Virus record (IMG/VR): IMGVR_UViG_3300033064_004529
Coordinates: 1-62,841 of that record
Length of the DNA: 62,841 nt
Direction: 5' to 3' (one strand)
Source: a virus
In this document: positions 34,377 to 42,325 of the stretch, one piece after another
Numbering within the stretch: position 1 is the stretch's first letter
Layout of the letters: each line of letters opens with the position of its first letter
Made by a program: the position numbers and the translations under genes
Notes under the pieces: generated by a model
Databases searched by the model: none
Seen by the model: only the letters and a program-made list of their open reading frames with translations
What the model was told of the DNA's origin: nothing

Positions 34377-36104
34377 CTACCGGCTCATAAACGGCAGTCT
34401 AACACTGTGTCCCTTCACAGATGAAACCCCAATCTCGAACGGTTTCTTAAACGGAACCAGCGACAGGCAGAAAGCGTCAGCATAGTCATCGGTTATAGGA
34501 GTCTCAACCCGCACCTTCCCTAGCCCAGATGCCCCGATCTGAGTCATCTTCAACTCTATTAGCAACTTGTCTGCTCCACGCGGGATACCCAGCTTCTCCG
34601 ACATCACTACCTGCCGTGCAAAGTCATACAGGTCAATCTTATCACGGAGACTCATATTAGGATACGGTTTAAGAACTGCGTTGGAGTTCCACCCTCTCCA
34701 CTCCTCCTCAAGACGCTCAGAGTACGGAATCCCGAGACCTGAATACTCGGGCGTAATATACTTCAACCCGAACATCCTGTCAAGAAGTTGAATATACGCA
34801 TACTGCACAATGAACTCTGACGGAGCAGATGAATCGGGAGTGAATCCGTGGACATGAGCCACCTTGTACGCCCCAGTCTTCCTGTGGCGACCTGTCACAA
34901 CCATGGCGGACACGTCGGCGAGTCTGGCGGGGTCGATTCCAAGGGAGTATTCATGCATGGGTTCAGGGGTCATCCCTTTGAAGTCGTAGTCAACCATGCT
35001 GCACTTATCTATGGATGCCTCTGGGAACCACGCTGAACCAGCGTCGGCGAACTCAGCCATGTAATCCGCCCTGAAAAGGTGAGGAGACATAGTCCTCCGG
35101 TCAGATTCTAGAACCTCCTTGTCGAAGTATATGTTGATTTCAGTGGGAAGCTTCATGGTTTTAAACGCAGGGTTACGGTAGCAGTCCCAGAAGTAGCCTC
35201 GCCTGAACAGCGGACGACTCAGCACAAACAGCTTCCCTCCGCCGATACCGAGAAGCGGGGAGACGCGGGAGACCTCCTCAGGCTTTATGAAGCGAGCCTC
35301 GTTAATCCATATCAAATCCACGTTAGTATACCCCGCCACCTGACTCCTAGCCGTCAGAAACAGCACTGTTGAACCATTCTTGAATGTAACCGTCTGAACA
35401 GGCTTCTCCCTGCTCCCCGCGTATGCAAACTGTAAATCACCTGAAAAATGCAGCTTATCCTCAATTCGGAGCTTCAGCGCTGAACTCTGCGCCTGAGTAG
35501 CGCACAACACCATCTGGAGGCTTCCCGCGTGAATAATCGCCCACCACAAGATGAAGTTCTGCATCATGAAGTCCTTTCCCACCTGACCCCCCGCGCAGAC
35601 CACTACTCGGCTACAGTCTAGGAAGTGCTGAGACATCTCCTTCTGATACTCCTGCAATGAAACTGGTTCTCCGCGCTCGATAATCATGTCCTCAACGAAG
35701 GTGATGAATCCCTTGTTTCCATCAAGCCACTTCAGCAGAGTCTCATCGGGTATATCCTTCCGCGGCTCCTGAGGCTTCGGCTGTTGCCCAGTTAAATCCA
35801 TGATTCTGGTTGCGACATCCGCCTCAATCAGTGATGATGTACCCCCAATCCCCGTCTTGGTCTCCATCGCCGATTTATACCTGTTCCGACTCTTCATCTT
35901 CGCCAACTGAGGGTGTTTAGCCTTCCTGTAAATGTAGAGGTATTGACGCTTCAACCATAGAGATGTGTCGCCGGGGTATCTGATCACCAGCATTTTACAG
36001 ACTTCTGGTGGAGAGTCCCCTTTGGCGATTCTCTCCTTTATCTCATCGGCATCCGGGTGGTTGTCGAGTTTGCGGAATGTCTTCTGGTACTGCGTCATCA
36101 CCAT
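34377..36104 (-). CDS. Terminase large subunit, 575 aa
   Basis: ATPase motifs: AGGQVGKD at 171-178 (variant Walker A) and VDLIWINEA at 262-270 (Walker B with catalytic Glu). Nuclease region: GIDPARLADVSA with D391, TPEYSG, and the late DDYADAFCLS acid pair. Packages DNA into proheads. No small terminase was recognised beside it. First late gene, transcribed from the shared divergent promoter at 36121-36138. Confidence 0.92.
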   Translation of the reverse strand: MVMTQYQKTFRKLDNHPDADEIKERIAKGDSPPEVCKMLVIRYPGDTSLWLKRQYLYIYRKAKHPQLAKMKSRNRYKSAMETKTGIGGTSSLIEADVATRIMDLTGQQPKPQEPRKDIPDETLLKWLDGNKGFITFVEDMIIERGEPVSLQEYQKEMSQHFLDCSRVVVCAGGQVGKDFMMQNFILWWAIIHAGSLQMVLCATQAQSSALKLRIEDKLHFSGDLQFAYAGSREKPVQTVTFKNGSTVLFLTARSQVAGYTNVDLIWINEARFIKPEEVSRVSPLLGIGGGKLFVLSRPLFRRGYFWDCYRNPAFKTMKLPTEINIYFDKEVLESDRRTMSPHLFRADYMAEFADAGSAWFPEASIDKCSMVDYDFKGMTPEPMHEYSLGIDPARLADVSAMVVTGRHRKTGAYKVAHVHGFTPDSSAPSEFIVQYAYIQLLDRMFGLKYITPEYSGLGIPYSERLEEEWRGWNSNAVLKPYPNMSLRDKIDLYDFARQVVMSEKLGIPRGADKLLIELKMTQIGASGLGKVRVETPITDDYADAFCLSLVPFKKPFEIGVSSVKGHSVRLPFMSR

Positions 36105-36120
36105 ACGCTATGCTGTTCCA

Positions 36121-36138
36121 ACATATAAATTTATATAC
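36121..36138. promoter_or_regulatory. Divergent promoter with palindromic TATA box
   Basis: TATAAATTTATA at 36124-36135 is a perfect 12-base palindrome in the only gap between the divergent terminase and 36162 genes. Its centre lies 25 and 32 bases from the two start codons, the expected distance for short-leader archaeal transcripts both ways. Confidence 0.65.
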
Positions 36139-36161
36139 TAGGAGAGTCAAATATACATGAA

Positions 36162-36455
36162 ATGAGTCTACAATCAGCGACAGTGCTAAGCCTAATCTCG
36201 GCAACCGTAATGGCCGCCCTCGGCTACCTCAAGAGCATGGGAGACGAAGGATTCCAGAAGGAGAAGCTCGTCTCCACCTACCTAGCCGCAGGCTTCGTAG
36301 CAATCCTCTTCGTAGCATTCCAAGTACCAGTAACGACGGGGGAGGAACTGTTCTACTACGCGATGATGCAGAGCGGTGCAATCGTCTACATAGAGCGAAT
36401 ACTCAAGTTCATCTGGAGAAAATACATCCTACCGCTAATCCCCGAGGAATCCTGA
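36162..36455 (+). CDS. Small membrane protein, 97 aa (holin-like)
   Basis: Three hydrophobic segments: residues 4-22, 40-60 and about 64-82 (SGAIVYIERILKFIW). A charged loop separates the first two. Size and topology fit a holin. First gene after the divergent promoter, followed at once by another membrane protein. Lysis role is inference. Confidence 0.55.
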   Translation: MSLQSATVLSLISATVMAALGYLKSMGDEGFQKEKLVSTYLAAGFVAILFVAFQVPVTTGEELFYYAMMQSGAIVYIERILKFIWRKYILPLIPEES

Positions 36456-36456
36456 C

Positions 36457-36939
36457 GTGGGCTGGCCCAAGGACAGGTTTAATCCCCTTCAGTTTTTCTT
36501 AGGTTTCCTAGCGGACCAAGTCTTATTCTACTGGTTCCACGAGTTCTTCCACTATATGGCAGTCGTTGTGCTCGGGGGAACCGCCGTTGTCAGGGGAATA
36601 TTCGGCGCGTTACCCGTATTCGTCACAGATATACCGACAGACTGGCTCACCGCCCTCCCCCTCAGCCAGCAAGCCATAATCACCGTAGCAGGAGGATGGG
36701 GAGTAGCCGCATACTGTTGGTTCAAATGGAGTCAAAGCACCGACATAGAGAACCGAATCATATACCACGCCCTCGGCTGGGCACAATTCGGAGAAGGCGC
36801 ATTCGAGAGCGCGACATGGATACTTGGCGTCTACAGCGCCTCATGGGCGATGTGGGCGCGATTCGGCTCAATATTGGCCCTCACCCTATTCGCGCTGGCA
36901 CGATCCAAGAAGATGTGGGAGGCACGGCCAAATGGGTAA
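36457..36939 (+). CDS. Polytopic membrane protein with HEFFH motif, 160 aa
   Basis: GTG start. About four membrane spans. Residues 28-32 read HEFFH inside the first span, followed by VVVLGGTAVV. This resembles the HExxH zinc site of M50-type intramembrane proteases, but no matching NxxPG or DG motif is clear. Alternatively a holin or antiholin. Co-transcribed with the previous gene. Confidence 0.5.
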   Translation: MGWPKDRFNPLQFFLGFLADQVLFYWFHEFFHYMAVVVLGGTAVVRGIFGALPVFVTDIPTDWLTALPLSQQAIITVAGGWGVAAYCWFKWSQSTDIENRIIYHALGWAQFGEGAFESATWILGVYSASWAMWARFGSILALTLFALARSKKMWEARPNG

Positions 36940-37309
36940 CGGATTCAGGATAGTTGAGTTCAAAGAGATGAAGCGGATGAAGGTGTCAACGATGGACCCG
37001 CGACCTAAAGTAGTGTTCGTCAACAGACGTAAAGCGTTTCAGCCACCCGACGATACGCTGGCTAAGTACAAAGACCTCACCAGACGGGAGAAGTCGGACC
37101 CTGGGCATATAGACCCTCTCCGTGGGGACGTGTATAAGAACAGGTACGGGCTTAAGATTATACGGAGCAATGAAGCCATGGGGCAGCTTAGACGCCTCGC
37201 CGAGGAGAGTAGAGAGAAGGAGATATTGTTGGTGATTGATAAGGATCGTCCGGACGCAAAAATACTTTTAGATTTGATTGAACATATGATGGTTGGGGGG
37301 GCATGGTAG
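36932..37309 (+). CDS. Hypothetical protein, 125 aa, DUF488-like
   Basis: Start at 36932 follows GGGAGG and overlaps the upstream stop by eight bases. Layout loosely resembles DUF488 proteins (basic start, HIDPLRGDVYKNRYGLKIIRS, then LRRLAEES-REKEILLVIDKD). The family function is unclear, and the resemblance is weak. Confidence 0.5.
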   Translation: MGNGFRIVEFKEMKRMKVSTMDPRPKVVFVNRRKAFQPPDDTLAKYKDLTRREKSDPGHIDPLRGDVYKNRYGLKIIRSNEAMGQLRRLAEESREKEILLVIDKDRPDAKILLDLIEHMMVGGAW

Positions 37310-37771
37310 ATGAGTAAACCCGGTAGGGCGCCGTTCGGAAGCAGAAGAAGGAAGAAGGCTGAGCTTGAGGATGTACCCGTCATCACTGGGCAGAACGTCG
37401 AAGCGGAGACAAGGAGAACCACAGAGCCAACCGAGGCTCTTCACGGCTCAGTCACCCCGGATAAGGACAGCAAAGACATCGTCCACGAGTTCCAGAGGCT
37501 GCCAGTGAAGACAATATACGCCGACGAACCGGGGCATCATAACCCATTCTCCACCGTACCGCAGCCATTCCGACGCCCGCCCACCGAAGAGAAGACGGTC
37601 ATAGAGGGATACAACACCCAGCCCGAGCCGGAGAAACCCAGACCGCACACAGATACACAGCCAACCGTGCAACGGCTAACCAACGTAACAACCGGGAAAC
37701 CCACGCTAACCGCAGCACTCAACGCACCACCCCCCAATCCCGACAAGAAGAAGACTATAAGAGGAAAATAA
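37310..37771 (+). CDS. Proline-rich disordered protein, 153 aa
   Basis: Lys/Arg-rich start (GRAPFGSRRRKKAE) then long Pro/Thr/Glu-rich segments (PRPHTDTQPTVQ) and a basic end. Predicted disordered. ATG follows the previous stop directly. Function unknown. Confidence 0.6.
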   Translation: MSKPGRAPFGSRRRKKAELEDVPVITGQNVEAETRRTTEPTEALHGSVTPDKDSKDIVHEFQRLPVKTIYADEPGHHNPFSTVPQPFRRPPTEEKTVIEGYNTQPEPEKPRPHTDTQPTVQRLTNVTTGKPTLTAALNAPPPNPDKKKTIRGK

Positions 37772-37986
37772 TGAACGAAGCAGACCTACTGCCCCTCCAA
37801 TACCTCAGAGCAAGAGTGGAAAGCGAGAGAAGCTACCTAATCAACACATTCCCCATCACCCAATTCATCAGAGTATGCACCGACCACGAGAGAACCTGCC
37901 CCCTCAAACGCCTAGGCGGATGCCGCGCAAGCCACTGCATAAAAAGACACCCAACCCCAGAGATGATCCTCAGATGCCGCGAATAA
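37771..37986 (+). CDS. Small cysteine-containing protein, 71 aa
   Basis: ATG overlaps the previous stop by one base. Contains five cysteines in CTDHERTCPLKRLGGCRASHC and RCRE, enough for a zinc site. Helical N-terminus. No family recognised. Confidence 0.6.
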   Translation: MNEADLLPLQYLRARVESERSYLINTFPITQFIRVCTDHERTCPLKRLGGCRASHCIKRHPTPEMILRCRE

Positions 37987-38240
37987 CCACCGCCACACTG
38001 ATAACAGAACTCCTAGCAGCAAGAAGCGGAACAATCTACCTAGCACGAGAAATAGCCCACATACTACGAAACACATACCAGCGAAGCGCCTCACCCAAAT
38101 CAATCAGCAAAACACTGATACTGCTAGAAGAAGACCAACCCATGGTACAAAGAAGAAAAACCACAAACAAAGAAAAAGCACTCTACAACACCAAATTTAT
38201 CTACGGTCATATTAACTTCGATGAAGAACCCACATCATAA
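37974..38240 (+). CDS. Winged-helix-like DNA-binding protein, 88 aa
   Basis: Start at 37974 lies inside the end of the previous gene. Residues 3-70 have the helix pattern of a winged helix (LITELLAARSGTIYLAREIAHILR ... SASPKSISKTLILLEED) with a basic wing (VQRRKTTNKEKA). Probably a regulator. Last gene of this operon, followed by an inverted C/G-rich repeat. Confidence 0.55.
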   Translation: MPRITTATLITELLAARSGTIYLAREIAHILRNTYQRSASPKSISKTLILLEEDQPMVQRRKTTNKEKALYNTKFIYGHINFDEEPTS

Positions 38241-38404
38241 CCCCACCCCCCTAGAACCACCTTCGCAGAGCACCCAAGCCATGTAGTTGGGTGGGGGGGT
38301 ACGTATCTCTTTGGGAAGCGCCTCCCGTAAATAAGCATGGATTGAACAAGTATATATATGTATCTCTTCATGGTGAATGGGTACTCCTCAGCTTAGGGTG
38401 TCTT

Positions 38405-38465
38405 CATGGCTACGTTATGCCTGGTGTGTTGTTTGTGTAGCCATGTGCTGTATCGCATGTGATAC
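38405..38465. promoter_or_regulatory. Candidate operator: two inverted repeats
   Basis: CATGGCTAC/GTAGCCATG repeat with a 23-base gap, then GTATCGCATGTGATAC, palindromic at 14 of 16 positions. Both lie just upstream of the TATA box at 38472, a common place for archaeal activators or repressors. Confidence 0.5.
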
Positions 38466-38471
38466 GTGTAT

Positions 38472-38480
38472 GTTATATAC
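38472..38480 (+). promoter_or_regulatory. TATA box of the 38.5-kb operon
   Basis: GTTATATAC, 31-39 bases before the ATG at 38511; leader ends in GATCTAAGATG, part of the shared leader set. Confidence 0.6.
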
Positions 38481-38510
38481 TCTTCTCCATAGCCTAGTAT
38501 ATGATCTAAG

Positions 38511-38651
38511 ATGAAAGCGAAGATAGAGATAGTAGTAGACTGTCCCAGGGATATGGTTGGTGTTCTCCTTGAGGACTGTGAGTCATGTGAGCACCATGAG
38601 GGCCGTGATCTCGTAGAGGTGTCCTGTGGGTATGGGGAGGTGGCTGAGTAG
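38511..38651 (+). CDS. Small zinc protein, 46 aa, DCxxCxxH family
   Basis: Pattern CPRDM ... EDCESCEHH ... VSCGY: a cysteine before, a DCxxCxHH centre and a late cysteine. The same pattern occurs at 44517, 45406 and (looser) 50831, 51789 and 58477, so this is a family within the genome. Resembles small archaeal metal-binding proteins of unknown role. Confidence 0.6.
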   Translation: MKAKIEIVVDCPRDMVGVLLEDCESCEHHEGRDLVEVSCGYGEVAE

Positions 38652-38654
38652 AAG

Positions 38655-38864
38655 ATGAAGGGATACAGTGGGCTAATGGATGCGGTACGCGAGGCAGACA
38701 GGCAGGCATACGCGCCAACTAAGTATCAGATACTAGAGTCCAGGTTATACACGGCTACGACAATAGATGAACTGTTATCAGTGCCCATTCCTGACGAGGA
38801 CAGCATTAGGTGTAACAACCTTAGACGCATCCAGGGCCAACTATGGCATAACATGAGGGAGTGA
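38655..38864 (+). CDS. Hypothetical helical protein, 69 aa
   Basis: ATG four bases after the previous stop with GTAGAAG before it. Helical, charged (LMDAVREADRQAYAPTKYQ). No motif recognised. Confidence 0.55.
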   Translation: MKGYSGLMDAVREADRQAYAPTKYQILESRLYTATTIDELLSVPIPDEDSIRCNNLRRIQGQLWHNMRE

Positions 38865-38870
38865 TTCAAG

Positions 38871-39044
38871 GTGAAAGGGTACAAGGTAGGATATAAGCAA
38901 GAGCGTGCCTGTGTGCTAGCCTATCGGGTGGGGCCACGTGGGGGCATCAAGGAGTTCCTAGGAGGCTTCATAGATATGGAGGACTTTAACGATTACTTCA
39001 AGAACTACACAGACTATGAGATGTATGGAGAGCTTACAAAGTGA
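38871..39044 (+). CDS. Hypothetical protein, 57 aa
   Basis: GTG start after a GATTCAAG leader. Reads VKGYKVGYKQERACVLAYRV then a helical end rich in Asp/Tyr. The stop overlaps the next GTG (GTGA). No family recognised. Confidence 0.5.
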   Translation: MKGYKVGYKQERACVLAYRVGPRGGIKEFLGGFIDMEDFNDYFKNYTDYEMYGELTK

Positions 39045-39172
39045 AAGTGCTAGCAGATAACGGTAAGACATACACAGTTAATCCATGTGATCCACCGACG
39101 TATTATTGTAGAGTATGCGATAGAGTAGACTGCGATAAAGGCTTTCTCCCTAAAGGGGCGTATTCACCTTGA
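39041..39172 (+). CDS. Small cysteine protein, 43 aa
   Basis: GTGA overlap with the previous gene. Contains CDPPTYYCRVCDRVDC, four cysteines suited to one zinc. Overlaps the next TTG start by four bases. Function unknown. Confidence 0.5.
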   Translation: MKVLADNGKTYTVNPCDPPTYYCRVCDRVDCDKGFLPKGAYSP

Positions 39173-39333
39173 ACACTACAGAGAGGAGCTTAACGCTGTG
39201 CGCATGCGAACTTATACGCCTACTCGGTAAGACCCGCCTACTACACCCCAGAGACCAGACGCATAAAGACAGACAGGACACCCAAACACTGATCAGAGCA
39301 CTGCGCAAACACCCCGAATACCCAAACTTCTAA
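39169..39333 (+). CDS. Hypothetical basic helical protein, 54 aa
   Basis: TTG start in a TTGA overlap. Sequence LTLCACELIRLLGKTRLL then RDQTHKDRQDTQTLIRALRKH; helical and basic, possibly DNA binding. Ends just before a 19-base palindrome. Confidence 0.45.
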   Translation: MNTTERSLTLCACELIRLLGKTRLLHPRDQTHKDRQDTQTLIRALRKHPEYPNF

Positions 39334-39334
39334 C

Positions 39335-39353
39335 GTTGGATGGACCATCCAAC
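39335..39353. promoter_or_regulatory. Perfect 19-base palindrome, candidate operator
   Basis: GTTGGATGGACCATCCAAC has nine-base arms around a single central A. With no loop it suits a dimeric DNA-binding protein better than an RNA hairpin. It lies one base after the stop of the previous gene and about 90 bases before the next TATA box. Confidence 0.6.
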
Positions 39354-39440
39354 CAACCAAGAGAAACCAGAGCGCACGTTTTTATTGTATTCTGGTCATT
39401 TGGGTATTGGTTTGTTGTCTTGGTTTTCTTATCGGTATTG

Positions 39441-39448
39441 TTATATAG
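39441..39448 (+). promoter_or_regulatory. TATA box of the 39.5-kb operon
   Basis: TTATATAG, 31-38 bases before ATG 39479, with the shared leader TTGACCTAAGATG at 39469-39481. Confidence 0.65.
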
Positions 39449-39478
39449 TTCTTTGGGGTTTCTCTGTATTGACCTAAG

Positions 39479-39703
39479 ATGAGTAGAGTAGAGGACGTGC
39501 ATCCTAAAGCGGTTGAAATTCCAATCGCGGGGAGGAATAGGGATAGTGACTGGTTTTTGTCTAATCATATGGTTGATGCTGGTCATGTCTCTATTGAAGT
39601 TGTCTTGGATAAGGCGGCTAAGAGTTTGGTGATCTATGACCCTGTTTCTGCATATGAGTATCTTAAGAACCACTGTGAGGAGAACGGCCTATTTCAGAGT
39701 TAG
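39479..39703 (+). CDS. Hypothetical protein, 74 aa
   Basis: First gene after a TATA box and shared leader. Alpha/beta protein (VEIPIAGRNRDSDWFLSNHMVDAGHVSIEVVLDKA). The final codons (FQS, then TAG) fall in a junction signal copy (CAGAGTTA at 39695). No family recognised. Confidence 0.6.
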   Translation: MSRVEDVHPKAVEIPIAGRNRDSDWFLSNHMVDAGHVSIEVVLDKAAKSLVIYDPVSAYEYLKNHCEENGLFQS

Positions 39704-39728
39704 ATACCAAAAGAGCGAGGAATAAAAT

Positions 39729-39983
39729 ATGTATGATCCGCATGATGCAATAATAAACGAGTTCTTCAAGTTAGAACCTTGGTTCAGTGACCAGCCCAGG
39801 ACTAAGAGACTCCTTAAACGTGCTGAAAAACTACTTGGTAAAAGGCGCGTTCTTTTGGCTGAGTTGAGGACAAACGGAGGGAGCCAATATGATATTGAGG
39901 GCGCGCATGGAGATGTCTTGAACTTGGAGGAAATGACGGAGGTATTAACTCGTGTTTCGGTCCAAACAGCGAGGGAGTCCTAA
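39729..39983 (+). CDS. Hypothetical helical protein, 84 aa
   Basis: ATG preceded by GCGAGGAATAAAAT from the junction signal. Basic helical middle (RTKRLLKRAEKLLGKRRVLLAEL) could bind nucleic acid. Ends QTARES across another signal copy. Function unknown. Confidence 0.6.
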   Translation: MYDPHDAIINEFFKLEPWFSDQPRTKRLLKRAEKLLGKRRVLLAELRTNGGSQYDIEGAHGDVLNLEEMTEVLTRVSVQTARES

Positions 39984-40276
39984 TGTCTGAAATACCAGAC
40001 GAGGTTCTAATCACGGTCCCTGAACCAGAGAACGGATCAGATGAGAGCTTAAAGGAATCACTAAAAAAATATCACCTGGACCTAGACATAGACCCAGACA
40101 GCGAGGAATATCTTAATCTGTACTACAACCAAGACCTGCGATCCTTCTGTGGGTGGTCCGAGGAGTTTAACACCCTTCGGATGTTTCCTGAATACTACGC
40201 TAAAGGGTGGGAGGACACTTACTGGAAGAAACTTAAAGACGAGGCGTTAGAGTTCGTGGTTGTGAATAAACTATGA
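39983..40276 (+). CDS. Acidic hypothetical protein, 97 aa
   Basis: One-base overlap with the previous stop. Strongly acidic N-terminal half (ESLKKYHLDLDIDPDSEEY). Acidic small viral proteins may be DNA mimics, but nothing here proves it. End lies in a diverged junction signal. Confidence 0.6.
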   Translation: MSEIPDEVLITVPEPENGSDESLKESLKKYHLDLDIDPDSEEYLNLYYNQDLRSFCGWSEEFNTLRMFPEYYAKGWEDTYWKKLKDEALEFVVVNKL

Positions 40277-40488
40277 AAAAACACACATATATTGAACTCC
40301 CCTTCATGTTGTGGAAGGAACAGCATGAAAGGTTTAAGGGTGTACTCGATGAGGACTCGTATCTTTGCGAAGTTCCGAACTCTATCCCCAGTCAGCCATA
40401 CAACCCCCATCCCCAATTCACCATAAACATTTTTGGAAACAAGATCACGGTTTGGAGCATAGCCAATATCAGAGTTGTGATAGAATGA
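40273..40488 (+). CDS. Hypothetical protein, 71 aa
   Basis: Four-base ATGA overlap with the previous gene. Compact, aromatic-rich. The stop region reads ATCAGAGTTGTGATAGAATGA, a junction signal in a different frame (RVVIE). No family recognised. Confidence 0.55.
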   Translation: MKKHTYIELPFMLWKEQHERFKGVLDEDSYLCEVPNSIPSQPYNPHPQFTINIFGNKITVWSIANIRVVIE

Positions 40489-40494
40489 CGATAA

Positions 40495-41022
40495 ATGTTT
40501 TATATGGGGGAAAACAACATGGAAATGGTTAACATCATGGTGAGTGGGGGGAAACTAAGCCAACTTCAAAAGACAATTCTTAGAAAACTCGATGGGTCAG
40601 ATAAGTTCTGGGGCCTTCGTTTCGATTTACTCAGTTGGGAACTTGCCAGAGAACTAGAACAGAGTCTAGGTGACTTCATAGACAACCGAAAGGCATGGAG
40701 AGAACAAAAACTAAAAGAACTTGAGGAGAAACGTAGAAACGGCGAATTTACAACCAAAGATGTTCTTATAGAATCATATTTTTACAGAAAACGCCCTAGA
40801 CAAAAAGATGAGAGATTAACACCTAAGTGGCGATCTTCGTTTTCTCGCAGTATAAAACGACTTAAAGAGCGCGGATTTCTATATCGTGTCACTAAAATGA
40901 AGATAGAAGATCGAAACGGAAAATCTTTTTGGGTAGCATATACGGGGGGTGGATATACGAGTCGCGTAGTTCTTGAAGATGGGGGGCGTAAGTGGATAGA
41001 GGAGAATCTTCGGGGTTTGTGA
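40495..41022 (+). CDS. Winged-helix transcription regulator-like protein, 175 aa
   Basis: The frame opens at 40495; later ATGs at 40519 are possible. Residues 25-60 form a helical bundle (QLQKTILRKLDGSDKFW), residues 100-135 look like a recognition helix and wing (WRSSFSRSIKRLKERGFLYRV). Basic middle coil. A likely DNA-binding regulator of the early genes. Confidence 0.6.
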   Translation: MFYMGENNMEMVNIMVSGGKLSQLQKTILRKLDGSDKFWGLRFDLLSWELARELEQSLGDFIDNRKAWREQKLKELEEKRRNGEFTTKDVLIESYFYRKRPRQKDERLTPKWRSSFSRSIKRLKERGFLYRVTKMKIEDRNGKSFWVAYTGGGYTSRVVLEDGGRKWIEENLRGL

Positions 41023-41028
41023 TAAAGT

Positions 41029-41181
41029 ATGAATTGTCCTAAGTGTAAATCAACTCGGATCGTAATCGATGGGGTTCACATTGGGGAATATGGACAAACT
41101 GCAACTCTTCTATGTCTTGACTGTGGACATACCAATAACCCAGATTATCCTGGTTCTGGTAAAATTCAGAGTTTGCGATGA
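41029..41181 (+). CDS. Zinc-ribbon protein, 50 aa
   Basis: CPKC at residues 3-6 and CLDC later form one ribbon. Ends KIQSLR over a junction signal (CAGAGTTT at 41167). Function unknown. Confidence 0.65.
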   Translation: MNCPKCKSTRIVIDGVHIGEYGQTATLLCLDCGHTNNPDYPGSGKIQSLR

Positions 41182-41192
41182 AAGGCGATAAA

Positions 41193-41525
41193 ATGAATAT
41201 AAAAATAGATTCTAATAACCTCTCTCAAATCGCGTACGTTTCCGATGTGGAGCTTGAACAGGGACTTGAAAATATCTATCTTGGAGGAAACATGAAAGAC
41301 TTTAATGCTCACCTAATCAACGGGCGCACCTATTTTCCTTCCATCTTGATTGACGGGGAAAACCCTGCCGAAAAAATATATGAGTTGTTTTTACCCTATA
41401 TGTTGACTCATGAAACAACACACATAATAATTAATAGGTGGGAGGGTCTACAGACATCTAAAAAACTGGATAAGGTGGATAACATCTGTAAAATGACTTT
41501 GGACCCATATCATAGTTTTGAGTAA
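41193..41525 (+). CDS. Hypothetical protein with HETTH motif, 110 aa
   Basis: Start at 41193 is preferred over 41178 because AAAGGCGATAAA directly precedes it as at 45192 and 50974. Residues 79-83 read HETTH in LTHETTHIIINRW, the HExxH signature of zinc metallopeptidases. A third ligand is not obvious, so a truncated or atypical metalloprotease fold is possible. Confidence 0.55.
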   Translation: MNIKIDSNNLSQIAYVSDVELEQGLENIYLGGNMKDFNAHLINGRTYFPSILIDGENPAEKIYELFLPYMLTHETTHIIINRWEGLQTSKKLDKVDNICKMTLDPYHSFE

Positions 41526-41548
41526 ATGACGATAAAGAGGTGATGTGA

Positions 41549-41668
41549 ATGGCGAAGAAGAAAACGGGGTATCTCTGTATAAGTCCGGTCCACTTCGGGC
41601 CTGTTTCCCTTTCCACGGTTTATTCAAAGTGCCTACCCCGCAAATGTAAGGAGTTGTGTTATGGCTGA
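41549..41668 (+). CDS. Small cysteine-rich protein, 39 aa
   Basis: ATG preceded by AGAGGTGATGTGA. Begins AKKKTGYLCISPVHFG and ends CLPRKCKELC; four cysteines could bind zinc. Overlaps the next gene by eight bases. Confidence 0.5.
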   Translation: MAKKKTGYLCISPVHFGPVSLSTVYSKCLPRKCKELCYG

Positions 41669-41897
41669 TAAGCCCCAGGAGAAACGGGAATACAAGCGCG
41701 TCCCACTGACCCCCCTCTCTATTGCGGAGTATAACGAGTTCCGGCGATGGAAGAACGGGCACGACGGCGGGGCATTACCGGAGCATCATCAGCCAATCGC
41801 CCCGCCGACTCTGGATGCCCCACCCTCTCTGTGGGATTGGGTGGTCTGGGGGTTGGTGGTTGGGGGTGTCCTCTGGTTTTTAGTAATGCTTTTATAA
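41661..41897 (+). CDS. C-terminally anchored membrane protein, 78 aa
   Basis: Charged N-terminal half, Pro-rich linker (HHQPIAPPTLDAPP), then one span near the end (WDWVVWGLVVGGVLWFLVMLL). Tail-anchored topology. Function unknown. Confidence 0.6.
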   Translation: MADKPQEKREYKRVPLTPLSIAEYNEFRRWKNGHDGGALPEHHQPIAPPTLDAPPSLWDWVVWGLVVGGVLWFLVMLL

Positions 41898-41898
41898 G
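41890..41898 (+). promoter_or_regulatory. TATA box before 41922
   Basis: TTTTATAAG overlapping the end of the previous gene, 24-32 bases before ATG 41922; leader ends TTCTAATTGAAATG. Confidence 0.55.
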
Positions 41899-41921
41899 GC
41901 GTTTAACCCCTTCTAATTGAA

Positions 41922-42317
41922 ATGAGTGACGCTAAATGGGCACAAGTCGTTGACTTGGCCCTTCAGATTCAAGGATTAGCGGAGGAGGCATTATCTGAGA
42001 GTTCATCCACCGCGTTTAAGACACCAGCACCAACCACGCCCCTAGCTCAGAGTATGGTTGGACTTCCAGATGTGTCTCAAATTAAATGGACCTTCGGGAA
42101 AGGGGATAGCAAAACCGAGGCACGCCCCGACGATCCCCTGGTGTGGGCCTTCACCTATACGTATGACCGCGACGCACAGAAATCTACGACCACAATCCGC
42201 CCAGAAGCGGAGCAGTTAGTTGTCTACTTGGATGCACACGACAACAAACTAGAGATGGATGGATACAGCTATTTCATCGGCTCAAACAAGAGCTTCTTAA
42301 ACCGTGAGAAACTCTAA
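41922..42317 (+). CDS. Hypothetical protein, 131 aa
   Basis: Promoter-proximal gene. Helical start (WAQVVDLALQIQGLAEEAL), disordered Ser/Thr/Pro segment, then a beta-rich half (DPLVWAFTYTYDRDAQKSTTTI). No family recognised. Confidence 0.6.
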   Translation: MSDAKWAQVVDLALQIQGLAEEALSESSSTAFKTPAPTTPLAQSMVGLPDVSQIKWTFGKGDSKTEARPDDPLVWAFTYTYDRDAQKSTTTIRPEAEQLVVYLDAHDNKLEMDGYSYFIGSNKSFLNREKL

Positions 42318-42325
42318 ACCTAACC

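Larger units (their letters stand above)
38241..38510. other. Intergenic region with inverted repeats, no gene
   Basis: Begins with a C-rich arm (CCCCACCC) matched by GGGTGGGG near 38290, a possible end signal for the upstream operon. Then come a TA-rich tract near 38349, a perfect 9-base inverted repeat (CATGGCTAC 38405-38413, GTAGCCATG 38437-38445) and a near-palindrome at 38450-38465. The TATA box at 38472 precedes the next gene. Confidence 0.5.

Noticed and set aside
34800-34830. CAGAGTTC on the minus strand within the terminase gene
   Set aside because: The AGCGAAG half is missing and the bases encode ordinary terminase residues; treated as chance.
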